Source: Robertmurraya massiliosenegalensis JC6
GTDB lineage: Bacteria > Bacillota > Bacilli > Bacillales > Cytobacillaceae
Direction: 5' to 3'
NCBI RefSeq assembly: GCF_000311725.1
Contig: NZ_HE978512.1
Location: forward strand, 620,372 to 684,371
DNA: 64,000 nt
The notes beneath the pieces were generated by a model. That model was not told where the DNA came from and searched no databases. It saw only the letters and a list, made by a program, of their open reading frames with translations. Every line of letters starts with the position of its first letter. Positions within the stretch are counted from its first letter, which is position 1. The position numbers and the translations under genes are program-made. Shown piece after piece: positions 53,442 to 62,601 of the stretch.

Positions 53442-54539
53442 TCAATTTAAATTAAATTTAACCTTTATAACTTCAAGCTTATACCAAGTAAATGGCCCCT
53501 CATCCATTTGCCAAGTCACATTCATCTTTACTGGTATTCTGATTCCATCCATGTCACGATAGGCTTTTGCTTCAGCAATACATTCTACTAACTTGGAGTC
53601 TTCATTCACATCCTTATATCTCATAGCACTTACCTTTGCGACATCGCCAGATTCATCAAAGTAGAACGTAACAATGCCTGTAATCCCTTGATAATTCATG
53701 GTTGCTTTGGCTGTATTTTGGTCTACTTCTTCCCAGGTAATATAAGGGCTCAGTGCCGCAGATGGATACCAGGGTAATTCCATCAAATATCTTTGCATCG
53801 TCGATTGATTTGTCTTTTTATTATTCTCAACATTCACAACCGGTATAAGAGAGCCAATTTTTATAGTCATGAGTGCTTTTCCTTGCTGCAATTTATCTCT
53901 TCCAGCAACATTAAAAAAAGAATTCATTTTCATATCTACCTTCCAAAGAAAGCCAGGAGCATCAACAGTTACGTATTGCTCAATTTTAGCTGAGGACCAT
54001 GCTTTCTGATCAGGTTTCAATTTCATCTGTCCAATTTGCTCATAGTAAGCAGATTGGATTTCCTCTTTACCTATTACTCCTACATGGTTCAACCACCGTT
54101 TAACAGGTGTCGGTAAAGGACTGAGCATTTGCTCATTTACTATGGGTATATCTGTTTGATTTGACTTTGCTAAAAGCAAGCCTACTTCTTTTTCAACCTG
54201 GCTAGAAAAATTCCAAGTTGCACATGAAAAAATAGCAAATATGAAAATGATTAAATTCGGAATGGTTCCATATTTCGCATCTTGCCATGAGACAATTATC
54301 AATATTTGCGATATCACTACTGCAATGAATGCAGGAATCCAAACCCAATGTTTATTATTTATTACAAGGATGCCTACAAAAAACATAAGAAACATAGTTA
54401 ATAACCATACTATGCCCAAGGGCTTTGAAATTTCTTGTGTCAGTTGGCTTATTTCAGCTAAACTAAAAGCCTTCAAAAATCCAAAAAAATGAATCAGTCC
54501 GTGTAATGTTAAAATTAATAGAAAAAATAGCTTCCACAT
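53442..54539 (-). CDS. DUF6544-like membrane protein
   Basis: 365 residues. Four N-terminal membrane helices (LFFLLILTLHGLIHFFGF, IVWLLTMFLMFFVGILVI and so on), then a soluble C-terminal half with LSPLPTPVKRWLNHVGVIGKEEI, which resembles the DUF6544 region. Function unknown. ATG 54539 with AGGAGGGG before it. Confidence 0.8.
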   Translation of the reverse strand: MWKLFFLLILTLHGLIHFFGFLKAFSLAEISQLTQEISKPLGIVWLLTMFLMFFVGILVINNKHWVWIPAFIAVVISQILIIVSWQDAKYGTIPNLIIFIFAIFSCATWNFSSQVEKEVGLLLAKSNQTDIPIVNEQMLSPLPTPVKRWLNHVGVIGKEEIQSAYYEQIGQMKLKPDQKAWSSAKIEQYVTVDAPGFLWKVDMKMNSFFNVAGRDKLQQGKALMTIKIGSLIPVVNVENNKKTNQSTMQRYLMELPWYPSAALSPYITWEEVDQNTAKATMNYQGITGIVTFYFDESGDVAKVSAMRYKDVNEDSKLVECIAEAKAYRDMDGIRIPVKMNVTWQMDEGPFTWYKLEVIKVKFNLN

Positions 54540-54731
54540 ATACAACCCCTCCTAAATTAAATTGTATCTTTATTTAGGAGGGACAACTCTAAAAATTATG
54601 ACAAATAAACTAAGTTTCTTGGAATCAGTAATCTCTCATCTTAATAGAATAAAGTTCACCGTCACATCACAAAGGACATACATAAAATTCAAATTAATAT
54701 AACTAGCACAAAATACAAGCGATATTTAATT

Positions 54732-54766
54732 AAAAGCTCAGAGTAAAAATCTGAGCTTTTTTAAGA
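54732..54766. terminator. Intrinsic terminator
   Basis: AAAAGCTCAGA (54732-54742) with TCTGAGCTTTT (54750-54760), then TTTT. It serves the acetyltransferase gene or the opposite strand. No gene is seen in 54546-54906. Confidence 0.85.
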
Positions 54767-54906
54767 AGTTTTTTCACATAAAACTCCTGTCACCTTATGT
54801 GATCCAACTCACAAATCCCCCCTTCATGAATGAAGAGAGTTTTAGATTTGCTAATCGTCAAAAGGTGCAAAATCGTTTACTCTGTACAATAACATTCCTT
54901 AAGTAA

Positions 54907-55365
54907 TTATCCAATTTGATTTGATAACTCCCAATTAATTATTGTTTCTGTATACTCAATTTTTTTCATACCTAGTTTTTCTAATACCCGAATTGAGCCA
55001 CAATTATCTTGCATTGTTTCAGCTTTTACTTTCTTTACTTTAGTTGTATCGAATGCCCATTGTATTAGTGCACTCATAGCTTCCGTTGCGTAGCCATTAT
55101 TCCAATACTTTTCAAGAAAACCATATCCGACCTCTACCATTTTGTTCCCATCTGGTTTCCCTTTAAAACCTATGTCTCCAATTACTAAATTGTCTGATTT
55201 ACGAACTACAATCCAACTCCCCCAATACAATAAAGAAGGGTCTCTAATTAACTGCTCCAAATGTGTTGAAATTTCTGGTCCATTATCATAATTTTGATTT
55301 TTAGCAATTTGATAAGTTTCCTTCGTACAAGGTATAATTTTTAATCTATTGGTTTCTAGTTCCAT
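54907..55365 (-). CDS. GNAT-family acetyltransferase (RimJ/RimL type)
   Basis: 152 residues. METNRLKIIPC-type start, GDIGFKGKP, VEVGYGFLEKYWNNGYATEAMSALIQWAF (acetyl-CoA loop) and VLEKLGMKKIEYTETIINWEL. ATG 55365 with AGGAGATA; the frame upstream is rejected. Substrate unknown; N-terminal protein or small-molecule acetylation are both possible. Confidence 0.92.
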   Translation of the reverse strand: MELETNRLKIIPCTKETYQIAKNQNYDNGPEISTHLEQLIRDPSLLYWGSWIVVRKSDNLVIGDIGFKGKPDGNKMVEVGYGFLEKYWNNGYATEAMSALIQWAFDTTKVKKVKAETMQDNCGSIRVLEKLGMKKIEYTETIINWELSNQIG

Positions 55366-55579
55366 TTTATATCTCCTTCTCATACAAATCACTTCAATAT
55401 CAATTGATGTGATTGACAAAACATAGAACTATCCCCTTTCCAATTTAAGAATAGTTAATAATATCATAACTTTTCAGAAATATATACATACTAAAATAAA
55501 ACTACTCCTTTCACTAACCTGCCTGTTCATACGATACCTTTAATGCCCAGAGATTTCTCCATTGGAGATTCAAATTAAT

Positions 55580-55890
55580 TTACATCAACTTGTAGCTTGA
55601 CAATAAGTTACTTGCTTTGTCGTAAGTAAGGTCTAATCTCCATAACTCTTTTGCCCCATTCATTGGCCATGTGATTTTAATGAATGCCCATTACCACACC
55701 AAATGTCCAAAACACTTTTATCCGAAATATCGCCAAATAAGTTAAGATGATTTTCGGTTAAAGAAAAAAGTCTATTTTCAAGTTCTAGATGTTTTTATTT
55801 AGTAACCGCACTTACATATGAGGTTGTTCTTCCTGGAATATCTAAAGGCTTTATATTAAGCTGAGAACACAAATTGTTTCATTATTGAAA
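55580..55890 (-). pseudogene. Broken class I SAM methyltransferase
   Basis: Reading leftward, KPLDIPGRTTSYVSAVTK is followed by an in-frame TAA at 55795-55797, then LENRLFSLTENHLNLFGDISDKSVLDIWCGNGHSLK. SAM motif I is D-x-WCGNG, where a G is replaced by W. A frameshift follows, and NGAKELWRLDLTYDKASNLLSS continues in another frame. The rest of the enzyme is missing. Three separate lesions make this a dead gene. It is the main content of 55420-55917. Confidence 0.8.
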
Positions 55891-55917
55891 TATAATTATA
55901 TCTTTCGATTTATTCAT

Positions 55918-56100
55918 TCACTTTATTTGATCAATCAACTTCATATATTGTGTATCCCCATACCCTAAGCTTGGGAAAATCTCAAATAATCGCTTAATCA
56001 ATTCGGATGAAGGCAAATGTTTATTTTTTGAAATATATTTTCTGACCATGTTATTTTCTGTCTGCATTTCTAAAAATAACTCTATAGACTGATACATCAC
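55918..56100 (-). CDS. Small ORF, possible remnant
   Basis: 60 codons, MMYQSIELFLEMQTENN through LFEIFPSLGYGDTQYMKLIDQIK. The frame is open seven codons further upstream to a TAG, with no ribosome site, so it may be the end of a lost gene. No family recognised. Low confidence that it is expressed. Confidence 0.3.
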   Translation of the reverse strand: MMYQSIELFLEMQTENNMVRKYISKNKHLPSSELIKRLFEIFPSLGYGDTQYMKLIDQIK

Positions 56101-56252
56101 TGGTAATACTTCATTAGTTAGCTAAAGTAATCTCTGTTTGACTTATTTGAAATTCATCCTCTCTAAAACTATTTAAAAAAACTTTACCTTTATACTGAGA
56201 CTGTTCAAGATAAGCAAGAATTGTTAGAAGATTCATCTAAACAAAATATATT

Positions 56253-56300
56253 AAAGCCAAAAATATACAAGACTTTAATCTTGCTATTTTCGGCTTTTTT
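56253..56300. terminator. Intrinsic terminator
   Basis: AAAGCCAAAAATA (56253-56265) pairs with TATTTTCGGCTTT (56285-56297), one mismatch, and T6 follows on the plus strand. It lies just outside the 34-bp direct repeat. Confidence 0.7.
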
Positions 56301-56327
56301 CTTTTAGTCGAATATCGTTTACTTATA

Positions 56328-56361
56328 ATACGGTTCACCGTGACTATTTAAGAGGCAAAAA
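56328..56361 (+). repeat. 34-bp direct repeat, left copy (recombination-scar candidate)
   Basis: ATACGGTTCACCGT plus TATTTAAGAGGCAAAAA with a 3-base centre. It matches 63269-63302 at 31 of 34 bases in the same orientation. In frame it reads IRFTVTI-stop, like the tail of a serine recombinase. 6.9 kb separate the two copies. Confidence 0.85.
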
Positions 56362-56370
56362 ACACAAACT

Positions 56371-56398
56371 AAACGAGCTTGCAACCACAAGCTCGTTT
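56371..56398 (-). terminator. Terminator of the anti-sigma-like gene
   Basis: AAACGAGCTTG (56371-56381) with CAAGCTCGTTT (56388-56398), 28 bases after the stop. The minus strand reads TTTAGTTTGTG next. Confidence 0.8.
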
Positions 56399-56425
56399 TA
56401 AACTTTATGCATATTTAACAATTCT

Positions 56426-57496
56426 TCAAGAAGAACTTGTAATCTGTAACAAACTTTCTTTATCTTTATTTAATAATTGAATCTCATATTTATCATTTTG
56501 AATCGATTCCTTAATTTCTTCTGATCCTAAATACTCACGAATTGCGTTTTCAATTTCTGAAAGAACTTGTTCATCAGGTTGGTCTGACAATTCCATTTTT
56601 ATCGAAACATGCGTCACTCCATCCTTAACCTTATAGCTTATTCCTGTTACACTATAAATTGACTTTCCTGCTAAAGGTTCATAAATGTTACTTACAATAT
56701 ATGCCCAACGATTGTCTTGGCTACGATGTTCTGCATTGTAATAACGTAGTTCGACACTCTTAATGTCCAAATCTTCTTTATCAATTGATTCAACGACAAA
56801 CTTTTGTATTTCCTCTGCTTCCTTCACATGATCTGGCATATCAATTCCAAGTGTGTTTGAAAAAAAGCCCTTTGTAATCCCATAAGTAGCGTGTTGAGCC
56901 AAATCCGAGTATCCATACTTCTCGAAGGCCTCGCTAATAATAACACCAACATCATCCATTAACGTATCTGATTTCCTATATCTTTCTTGTTTTTCTTCAA
57001 CTTCCGTAATCTTCAATTTATATTGATCGATTCCTTGTTCATATACTAACTTCTCAATTTTAGGTTCGAGAACCTTTTTCATTGATGCTAAACTATCTTC
57101 TTCTTTCAGTAATACGATATGAATTGTAAAGGGGTTAGGTGTAGTACCGACAGATGATAGATTGTAACCAGCTTGTTCTACAATTTGTACAATATCCGTA
57201 TGAAGTGCATCAATATTAGAAGAATTACCTCCTTGAATTTTGAGTGGAATTATTTTTGAAGCCAACGATGCCATTGTTGTTGAATAAAACGGTGAGCTTC
57301 CTAACAATAAAAGAATAGCAACTGCTACTAAAATCCAGCTTTTTTTGTTTACTCGCTTTCGTCTCCCATCTGTCATGCTTGTAAACAAAATACGTTTTCT
57401 TAATTTATCATTGTATTCTGGCTTTATACGAATACTCTGATTTAGTTTCTTAAAAGACTCATTTAGACTATCATCGAAAGGTTGCTTCATAATCAA
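56426..57496 (-). CDS. Membrane anti-sigma-like protein (DUF4030-type)
   Basis: 356 residues. N-terminal cytoplasmic segment of about 50 residues, one membrane helix (SWILVAVAILLLLGSSPF), then a long extracellular part with repeated DUF4030-like units (FTIHIVLLKEEDSLASMKKVLEPKIEKLVYE, VIISEAFEKYGYSDLAQHATYGITKGFFS). Overlaps the ECF sigma gene by 26 bases, so the pair is coupled, and it probably restrains that sigma factor. The DUF4030 name is from memory. Confidence 0.78.
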   Translation of the reverse strand: MIMKQPFDDSLNESFKKLNQSIRIKPEYNDKLRKRILFTSMTDGRRKRVNKKSWILVAVAILLLLGSSPFYSTTMASLASKIIPLKIQGGNSSNIDALHTDIVQIVEQAGYNLSSVGTTPNPFTIHIVLLKEEDSLASMKKVLEPKIEKLVYEQGIDQYKLKITEVEEKQERYRKSDTLMDDVGVIISEAFEKYGYSDLAQHATYGITKGFFSNTLGIDMPDHVKEAEEIQKFVVESIDKEDLDIKSVELRYYNAEHRSQDNRWAYIVSNIYEPLAGKSIYSVTGISYKVKDGVTHVSIKMELSDQPDEQVLSEIENAIREYLGSEEIKESIQNDKYEIQLLNKDKESLLQITSSS

Positions 57497-57995
57497 TTAC
57501 TCCCTCAATTAAATTCCTTTTTAAATCCTTTATGCCTCTCTGTAATGTGCTTTTCACTTTACTTTCTGACCAACCTAATATTTCGGCTGTTTCCCTGGTG
57601 GAAAACTCCTTTAACTTACGAAATATAATGACTTGACGATAATTAGGTTTTAAGTTTTGCAGAGCATGGAATAAGATTTCTTCTTGTTCGTTCATTTCCA
57701 CCATTTGAAGTGGTAAAGGAGACATATCCCGTTCACTTAAAGATAGACTAAAATAATATCGCAATGGATTCCTTTTGCGTAAGAAATCTTTCGTAGTATT
57801 TTGGGCAATACTAAATAGCCACGTTTTTGTACTGGATTTATGTGAAAATGTATAATGTTTTCGAAACGCTTTTATAAATGTCTCCTGTGTTAAATCCTCT
57901 GCTTGCTGATAATCCTTTACCATCATCAAGATGTATGTAAAGACGGATTCACCATAATCGTCATACCACTGTGTAACTATCTCCCCTGAATTCAA
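57471..57995 (-). CDS. ECF RNA polymerase sigma factor
   Basis: 174 residues. Region 2: VFTYILMMVKDYQQAEDLTQETFIKAFRKHYTF and TKTWLFSIAQNTTKDFLRKR. Region 4: LKPNYRQVIIFRKLKEFSTRETAEILGWSESKVKSTLQRGIKDLKR. The start is TTG at 57995, with AAAGGAGAGAG before it. Its partner is the membrane protein encoded downstream. No autoregulated promoter motif can be named. Confidence 0.94.
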   Translation of the reverse strand: MNSGEIVTQWYDDYGESVFTYILMMVKDYQQAEDLTQETFIKAFRKHYTFSHKSSTKTWLFSIAQNTTKDFLRKRNPLRYYFSLSLSERDMSPLPLQMVEMNEQEEILFHALQNLKPNYRQVIIFRKLKEFSTRETAEILGWSESKVKSTLQRGIKDLKRNLIEGVIDYEATFR

Positions 57996-58059
57996 AGTTT
58001 CTCTCTCCTTTCTTCCTACCTACTTAGACGCAGGACATAAAAATCGGTCGCAAAAAAAA

Positions 58060-58080
58060 GGTAGACATCTTTTGTCTACC
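58060..58080 (-). terminator. Terminator after rhuM
   Basis: GGTAGACA (58060-58067) with TGTCTACC (58073-58080), then T8 on the minus strand. It lies 80 bases past the rhuM stop. Confidence 0.8.
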
Positions 58081-58160
58081 CATAAAAGTCAGATTAGTTG
58101 TATAGTATATAGGCTATAACAGGAAGATTAAGTGAAAGTTACCTAATCTCTGTACTTACT

Positions 58161-59153
58161 TTATTTTAGTCTGTTCTTTTTTATGAAATCATCGAAATCA
58201 CTATCAATATTCTTTTCTAACGGACTTTGATTAAACTTCTCATATTCCTGAATCGCTAATTGTTCTGCAACCTTTGCTGAAATCTTTCCTGCATTTTCAA
58301 GGATTTCTCGCCCATTGAATTGAAGGAAAGCATTCAACTTCTCAATCCAATCTTTCATGTACATTGGTTGATTACGTTCTGCTTGATCTTCTGCGTAATC
58401 AAGATACATCGTGACAATTCGATTAAGCGACTTCATTTCCTTCTCCGTCAAATAATTTTTGGCAACTTTGACATCTTGTTTTCGTACTTTATCGCCTTTC
58501 CAGGATGTTAAGGCCATGTTTTCTTTCATTGCATCCGCTCTCTCTGCAATCAATTCAGACGCAGTATGTCCATGGATGGCAAAATGAAGCTTATTTTGCA
58601 CTGTAGCAAAGAACTCTTTTGACACTTCCGCTTTTCCATCATAATCTACAGCCGTAGCATAGATGTCAGTAATCTTTTGATAAAACCTTCTCTCTGATGC
58701 CCGTATATCACGAATCCGTTCAAGAAGCTCGTCAAAGTAGTCTTGTCCAAAGTTACGCATCTCTTTCAGGCGGTCATCATCCATTGTAAAGCCTTTAACA
58801 AGGTATTCGTTTAAACGCTCTGTTGCCCATTGACGGAACTGTGTGCCTCGATGGGAACGGACACGATAACCGATTGCAAGAATCATTTCGAGATTATAAA
58901 AAGATACCTCACGTTCAACCTCACGTTTACCCTCAGTTTGAACTATTCGGTTTTTCCGAATAGTTGCCGATTCCTGTAGTTCTCCCTCCGCATAGATGTT
59001 CTTGATATGTTCGTTTATTGTATTGACACCTTTTTGATACAACTCAGCAATTGCCTTTTGTGTCATCCAAACTGTCCCATTTTCTAACCGAACGTCTATT
59101 TTTGTATTGCCTTCTTCCGTTTGATAAATCAGGATGTTTGTTTCATTGTTCAT
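58161..59153 (-). CDS. rhuM: RhuM-family protein
   Basis: 330 residues. Family blocks: VRLENGTVWMTQKAIAELYQKGVNTINEHIKNIYAEGEL, YNLEMILAIGYRVRSHRGTQFRQWATERLNEYL (a Bro/KilA-like DNA-binding type region) and KNYLTEKEMKSLNRIVTMYLDYAEDQAERN. RhuM homologues occur in pathogenicity and defence islands of many bacteria; the biochemical role is not settled. GGGGAGGAAC precedes the ATG. Its place between an ECF pair and a recombinase supports transfer. Confidence 0.94.
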   Translation of the reverse strand: MNNETNILIYQTEEGNTKIDVRLENGTVWMTQKAIAELYQKGVNTINEHIKNIYAEGELQESATIRKNRIVQTEGKREVEREVSFYNLEMILAIGYRVRSHRGTQFRQWATERLNEYLVKGFTMDDDRLKEMRNFGQDYFDELLERIRDIRASERRFYQKITDIYATAVDYDGKAEVSKEFFATVQNKLHFAIHGHTASELIAERADAMKENMALTSWKGDKVRKQDVKVAKNYLTEKEMKSLNRIVTMYLDYAEDQAERNQPMYMKDWIEKLNAFLQFNGREILENAGKISAKVAEQLAIQEYEKFNQSPLEKNIDSDFDDFIKKNRLK

Positions 59154-59469
59154 TAACGTTCCTCCCCTATATTTCTTTTATCTATGTTGTATTTCGTCTG
59201 CTTTCATTGCTCCCTTTATTATAGCATGTCATGTAAGGGTAAGTATGGGGAAGGCAAGCATGGAATCAAGAGTCTCCCTATGTTGCTGTAATTGAATATG
59301 TAAACAATTAATGTTACATAAATGTTTACATTTCCTGAAACGTTTTTATAATCTATTATAAAATCCAATCCTATTATGCAAGATTTTCTACAAACTTATA
59401 TGATGTTGCACCTGTTTGGGCAAACAAAAAAGGAAACATAACGTTCCCTCTCTTGTAATCTATTTTTAT
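59154..59469. other. Intergenic region upstream of rhuM, with terminator
   Basis: GGAAAC (59432-59437) with GTTCCC (59443-59448) and TTTTTT on the minus strand ends the 59470 gene. The rest is AT-rich, with the likely rhuM promoter. A shadow of structure, AAATGTTTACATTT, lies near 59320. No gene is seen. Confidence 0.5.
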
Positions 59470-59802
59470 TTACAGTTTAATGTTTTTTATCCCTGAGACG
59501 GCCAATCTGTTTATCGCCATACTTACTGGTTTCCCTTCTACCTTTACCGCATTGGAGACATAGAATGTAATTTCTTGTACCCCTCTTTGAAATTTCATTC
59601 TCGTTCCAATAGGAAAATATCCCTCATATTTATATTGGCCAAATTCAACAGAAAACTTTTGTGAATCAGTCATTATGAACCTTGCCTTTCCCTGTTTGTC
59701 ACAATACTCCTTTATAAACCTATCATCCTTCAATTTTTGTCCATCTAATCCTAAATTAAGTCTTTTCTGTTTTGAAATAGGTTCCAATTCCAAGTTTGCC
59801 AT
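59470..59802 (-). CDS. Hypothetical protein
   Basis: 110 residues: MANLELEPISKQKRLNLGLDG, KLKDDRFIKEYCDKQGKARFIMTDSQKFSVEFGQYKYEGYFPIGTRMKFQRG, MAINRLAVSGIKNIKL. Predominantly beta, no membrane part. I do not recognise it. ATG 59802 with AAAAGGGAT. It lies in the recombinase-flanked segment. Confidence 0.65.
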   Translation of the reverse strand: MANLELEPISKQKRLNLGLDGQKLKDDRFIKEYCDKQGKARFIMTDSQKFSVEFGQYKYEGYFPIGTRMKFQRGVQEITFYVSNAVKVEGKPVSMAINRLAVSGIKNIKL

Positions 59803-60093
59803 TATCCCTTTTATCACTTCATTATAAATGTCTTTGCTATTGTAAAGTCAAGCTACGTTTTCTACCACTCGATTTTGGTTCTATATTGTTTTAGTAGCTT
59901 TACAAGAGATTTACAACCGTAATTTAAAAAATCATTACTTCGGTCATGTCGATTACGCAGATGGCGAACGTATATTCCTATAGAACACTCAACCTATAGA
60001 CATTGAAAAATTTTCTCTTATACTAATAATTACAAGAGCAAAAAAGCTCTTCCTCGAAACAAAAACCACACAACATGAAAGGAAGTCTTCAAC

Positions 60094-60261
60094 ATGAGTA
60101 AAACAAATTCCACTATTATCGATCCTACGAAATACTACGAGAATATCATTTTCCAAGAAACAGACACCAAAAAAATTCACGCAAATGATTTCATCAATAA
60201 TCTGATAGATATGGCAATAAAATCAACAGCAACACGAATCACAACTAAGGAGGAACAATAG
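60094..60261 (+). CDS. Small recombinase-linked protein
   Basis: 55 codons, MSKTNSTIIDPTKYYENIIFQE through RITTKEEQ. AGGAAG lies 8 bases before the ATG. Its last codons hold AAGGAGGAAC, the ribosome site for the recombinase that begins one base after its stop. The tight coupling suggests a partner such as an accessory or control protein. Family not recognised. Confidence 0.65.
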   Translation: MSKTNSTIIDPTKYYENIIFQETDTKKIHANDFINNLIDMAIKSTATRITTKEEQ

Positions 60262-60262
60262 A

Positions 60263-61942
60263 ATGTCAAAAAGAAAAGTAGCTGTAGGCTATATTCGAGT
60301 GAGTACAGAGGAACAAACACTAAATTTTTCTTTGGAATACCAAGAGGAACATATTAGGAAATTCTGCAACAATCACAATTACGACTTAAAGCATATCTAT
60401 AATGAGGGGTTCGGTTCGGGTACAAATGTCGAAGAACGTGAAGTGTTCTGTAACATGATGGCGGACTGTCTCCAAAATGACGATATTGATTATGTTATTG
60501 TACTGGCTGACCATCGTTTCGCAAGAAATCACGCAGATGCTAATCTTGTTGACCGTTTAATTAAAAGTGGAACCAATCTTATTTGTGTAGCTGGTAGAAT
60601 TAACACAGAAAACAGAAATGACTACGATTACTTCCGAAACAAATCGATGTATTCGGAACGTCACCGAGATGCAATCCTGTTTAACTGTATGTATGGGATG
60701 CGTCAAAGAGCGAAAAATGGGCTTCCAAATGGAGGAAGAATTACTGGTTATATAAACACACCAGATGGCTACGTGATTAATGAAGATGAGGCAGAAGTAG
60801 TGCGACAGATTTTTGAGATGTTCGCAAGCGGGAAAGGTCTTAAAGCCATTGCCAATCATCTGAACAAAGCAGGATTTCATACAAAGCACAACAGGCATTT
60901 CTCCATTAATGGTATAGCCACCATCCTTGATAACCATGTTTACATAGGCAAAATAAGGTGGTTGCAAGTTGAAAATTGGGACACAAGGCGAAGAAAAGGG
61001 AAAAACCCTAATCCTATTTTAGTAGACGGTAAACATAAATCCATCATTTCAGAAGAGTTATGGGGAATTGTGCAGGCAAGGAGAAAGAGTAGGTCTTTTA
61101 AGCACAAAAGCAATCAAACGAGCCATTTTTACTCAGTAGCCTCTTACGTTGCCCTGATTGCGGTCAAGGTATGGTTCCTTCTATTACGACAGCTACACGA
61201 AAAGATGGTACAAAAAAGAAGCATCGCTATTATGTTTGCTCTAACTTTCATAATAAAGGATCATCTGCATGCAAAGCCAACTCAATTAGGGCCTATCAAG
61301 CGGAAGAAGAAATTATCAACCGTATTTTAGGGTTTCTAAGTGATTCTGAGAGCTTTATCAGTACCATTGAAGGACTGAACAAGCAAACAGTTCATTCAAC
61401 CATGCAAATCAAAGATGAATTGGAACAGATTCGTGCAACAACTGGTTGAAGTAAATGCCTTACAAGAAAAATACATGCAAGCCTTCGAGCAGAATCTCTT
61501 TCCTATTGCCATTTTACAGGAACGCTTGCAAAAGGTTTCATCAAATAAGACTGAATTGGAACAAAAGAAAAATGAACTAAGCACTTATCTCAGTTCATCC
61601 GATTCAAAGGTAATTCCACCTAATTTGGTTAGGATTCTATTAGAAAAGTTCGTAGCAGTTTTTCAGCAGTCAACGAGAGACAGACAAAAGCAATTATTTC
61701 AGCTTTTGCTAAAAAGAATATCCATCAAACAATCAAAAGATCGTTCTCGTTATGTTGACAACATTGAACTTGATTTTGGCTTTTCAGAGGTCAATGCATC
61801 AAAGACCTTTACCCTTATCCACATGTTGTATCGAGAAACGGATAAAGAAGATACTTACACACAACCATTACCCGCTTCCGACAATAAAATGCTACCTTAT
61901 TTACAACTTTTTTTGCCTCTATTTATGATACGGTTCAACTAA
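60263..61942 (+). pseudogene. Large serine recombinase, broken by two frameshifts
   Basis: N-terminal resolvase domain with catalytic Ser in YIRVSTEEQ, then a recombinase domain (RQIFEMFASGKGLKAIANHLNKAGFHT, HVYIGKIRW). The first frame is lost near 61135, where a run of T in CATTTTTAC lacks one base. The zinc ribbon RCPDCGQGMV...RYYVCSNFHNKGSSAC then continues in a second frame. A second shift lies near 61432, and QQLVEVNALQEKYMQAF with the coiled coil follows to IRFN-stop. The restored protein would be about 560 residues. The adjacent zinc-ribbon and coiled coil show a large-type integrase. Confidence 0.88.
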
Positions 61943-62085
61943 ATTCACTGGTAATATATATGTTCATACCTAATTTCCATATAAATAAAAGGAGACCATA
62001 ATAGTCCTCTGGTTTCTTACCTCATCACTTTTTAATAGTAATTCCTTTATACACAATACCTTTTCAATTAAACACTCTATCATTT

Positions 62086-62466
62086 TTAATTTGATTTCCC
62101 TATTTCTCTTTTGATTTCTTCTATTCGTTTTTTTCCCCAATCATACATCATTTCCACAATTGGAAGTAACGTCATTCCCAACTCAGTCATTGAGTATTCC
62201 ACTCTAGGCGGAACTTCTGGATAAACCTCTCGATGTACAATGCCGTCTTCCACCAATTCCTTTAATTGATTCGTTAAAATTTTGTGGGATATTTTAGGAA
62301 ATAATCTTTGCAATTCACTAAAGCGGTGCGGACCTTCAACACCTAAATGCCATAGAATCACAACTTTCCACTTTCCACTGATAATCGATAAAGTAAGTTC
62401 TTTTTCACAGTTGTAATCACCATTTATTATCTTCTCTTTAATTTCATCTCTAAGTGTATCCAACAT
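62086..62466 (-). CDS. HxlR-family (YodB/HypR-like) redox-type regulator
   Basis: 126 residues. [89 protein letters not shown] is a complete HxlR winged helix. The N-terminal Cys in NCEKE sits where YodB-type sensors of quinones and diamide have theirs. ATG 62466 with GGAGG eight bases upstream. Divergent from a DJ-1 family gene that is its likely target. Confidence 0.92.
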   Translation of the reverse strand: MLDTLRDEIKEKIINGDYNCEKELTLSIISGKWKVVILWHLGVEGPHRFSELQRLFPKISHKILTNQLKELVEDGIVHREVYPEVPPRVEYSMTELGMTLLPIVEMMYDWGKKRIEEIKREIGKSN

Positions 62467-62535
62467 ATCTTCGGCCTCCGCTTTCAATTGTTACTTTAAT
62501 GTTACTCTGTTACAAAAAAGTGCATTCTTCTCAGA

Positions 62536-62554
62536 ATTACAAACAGGTTGTAAT
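62536..62554. promoter_or_regulatory. Palindromic operator in the hxlR-DJ-1 gap
   Basis: ATTACAA-ACAGG-TTGTAAT is a perfect 7-bp inverted repeat with a 5-base centre, 48 bases before the DJ-1 start. HxlR/YodB-type repressors bind such TTACAA/TTGTAA symmetric sites. Confidence 0.75.
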
Positions 62555-62601
62555 ATAAATATGTGAGTTAAAGATAAACTATTTTAGGAGGAATAACAAT
62601 T

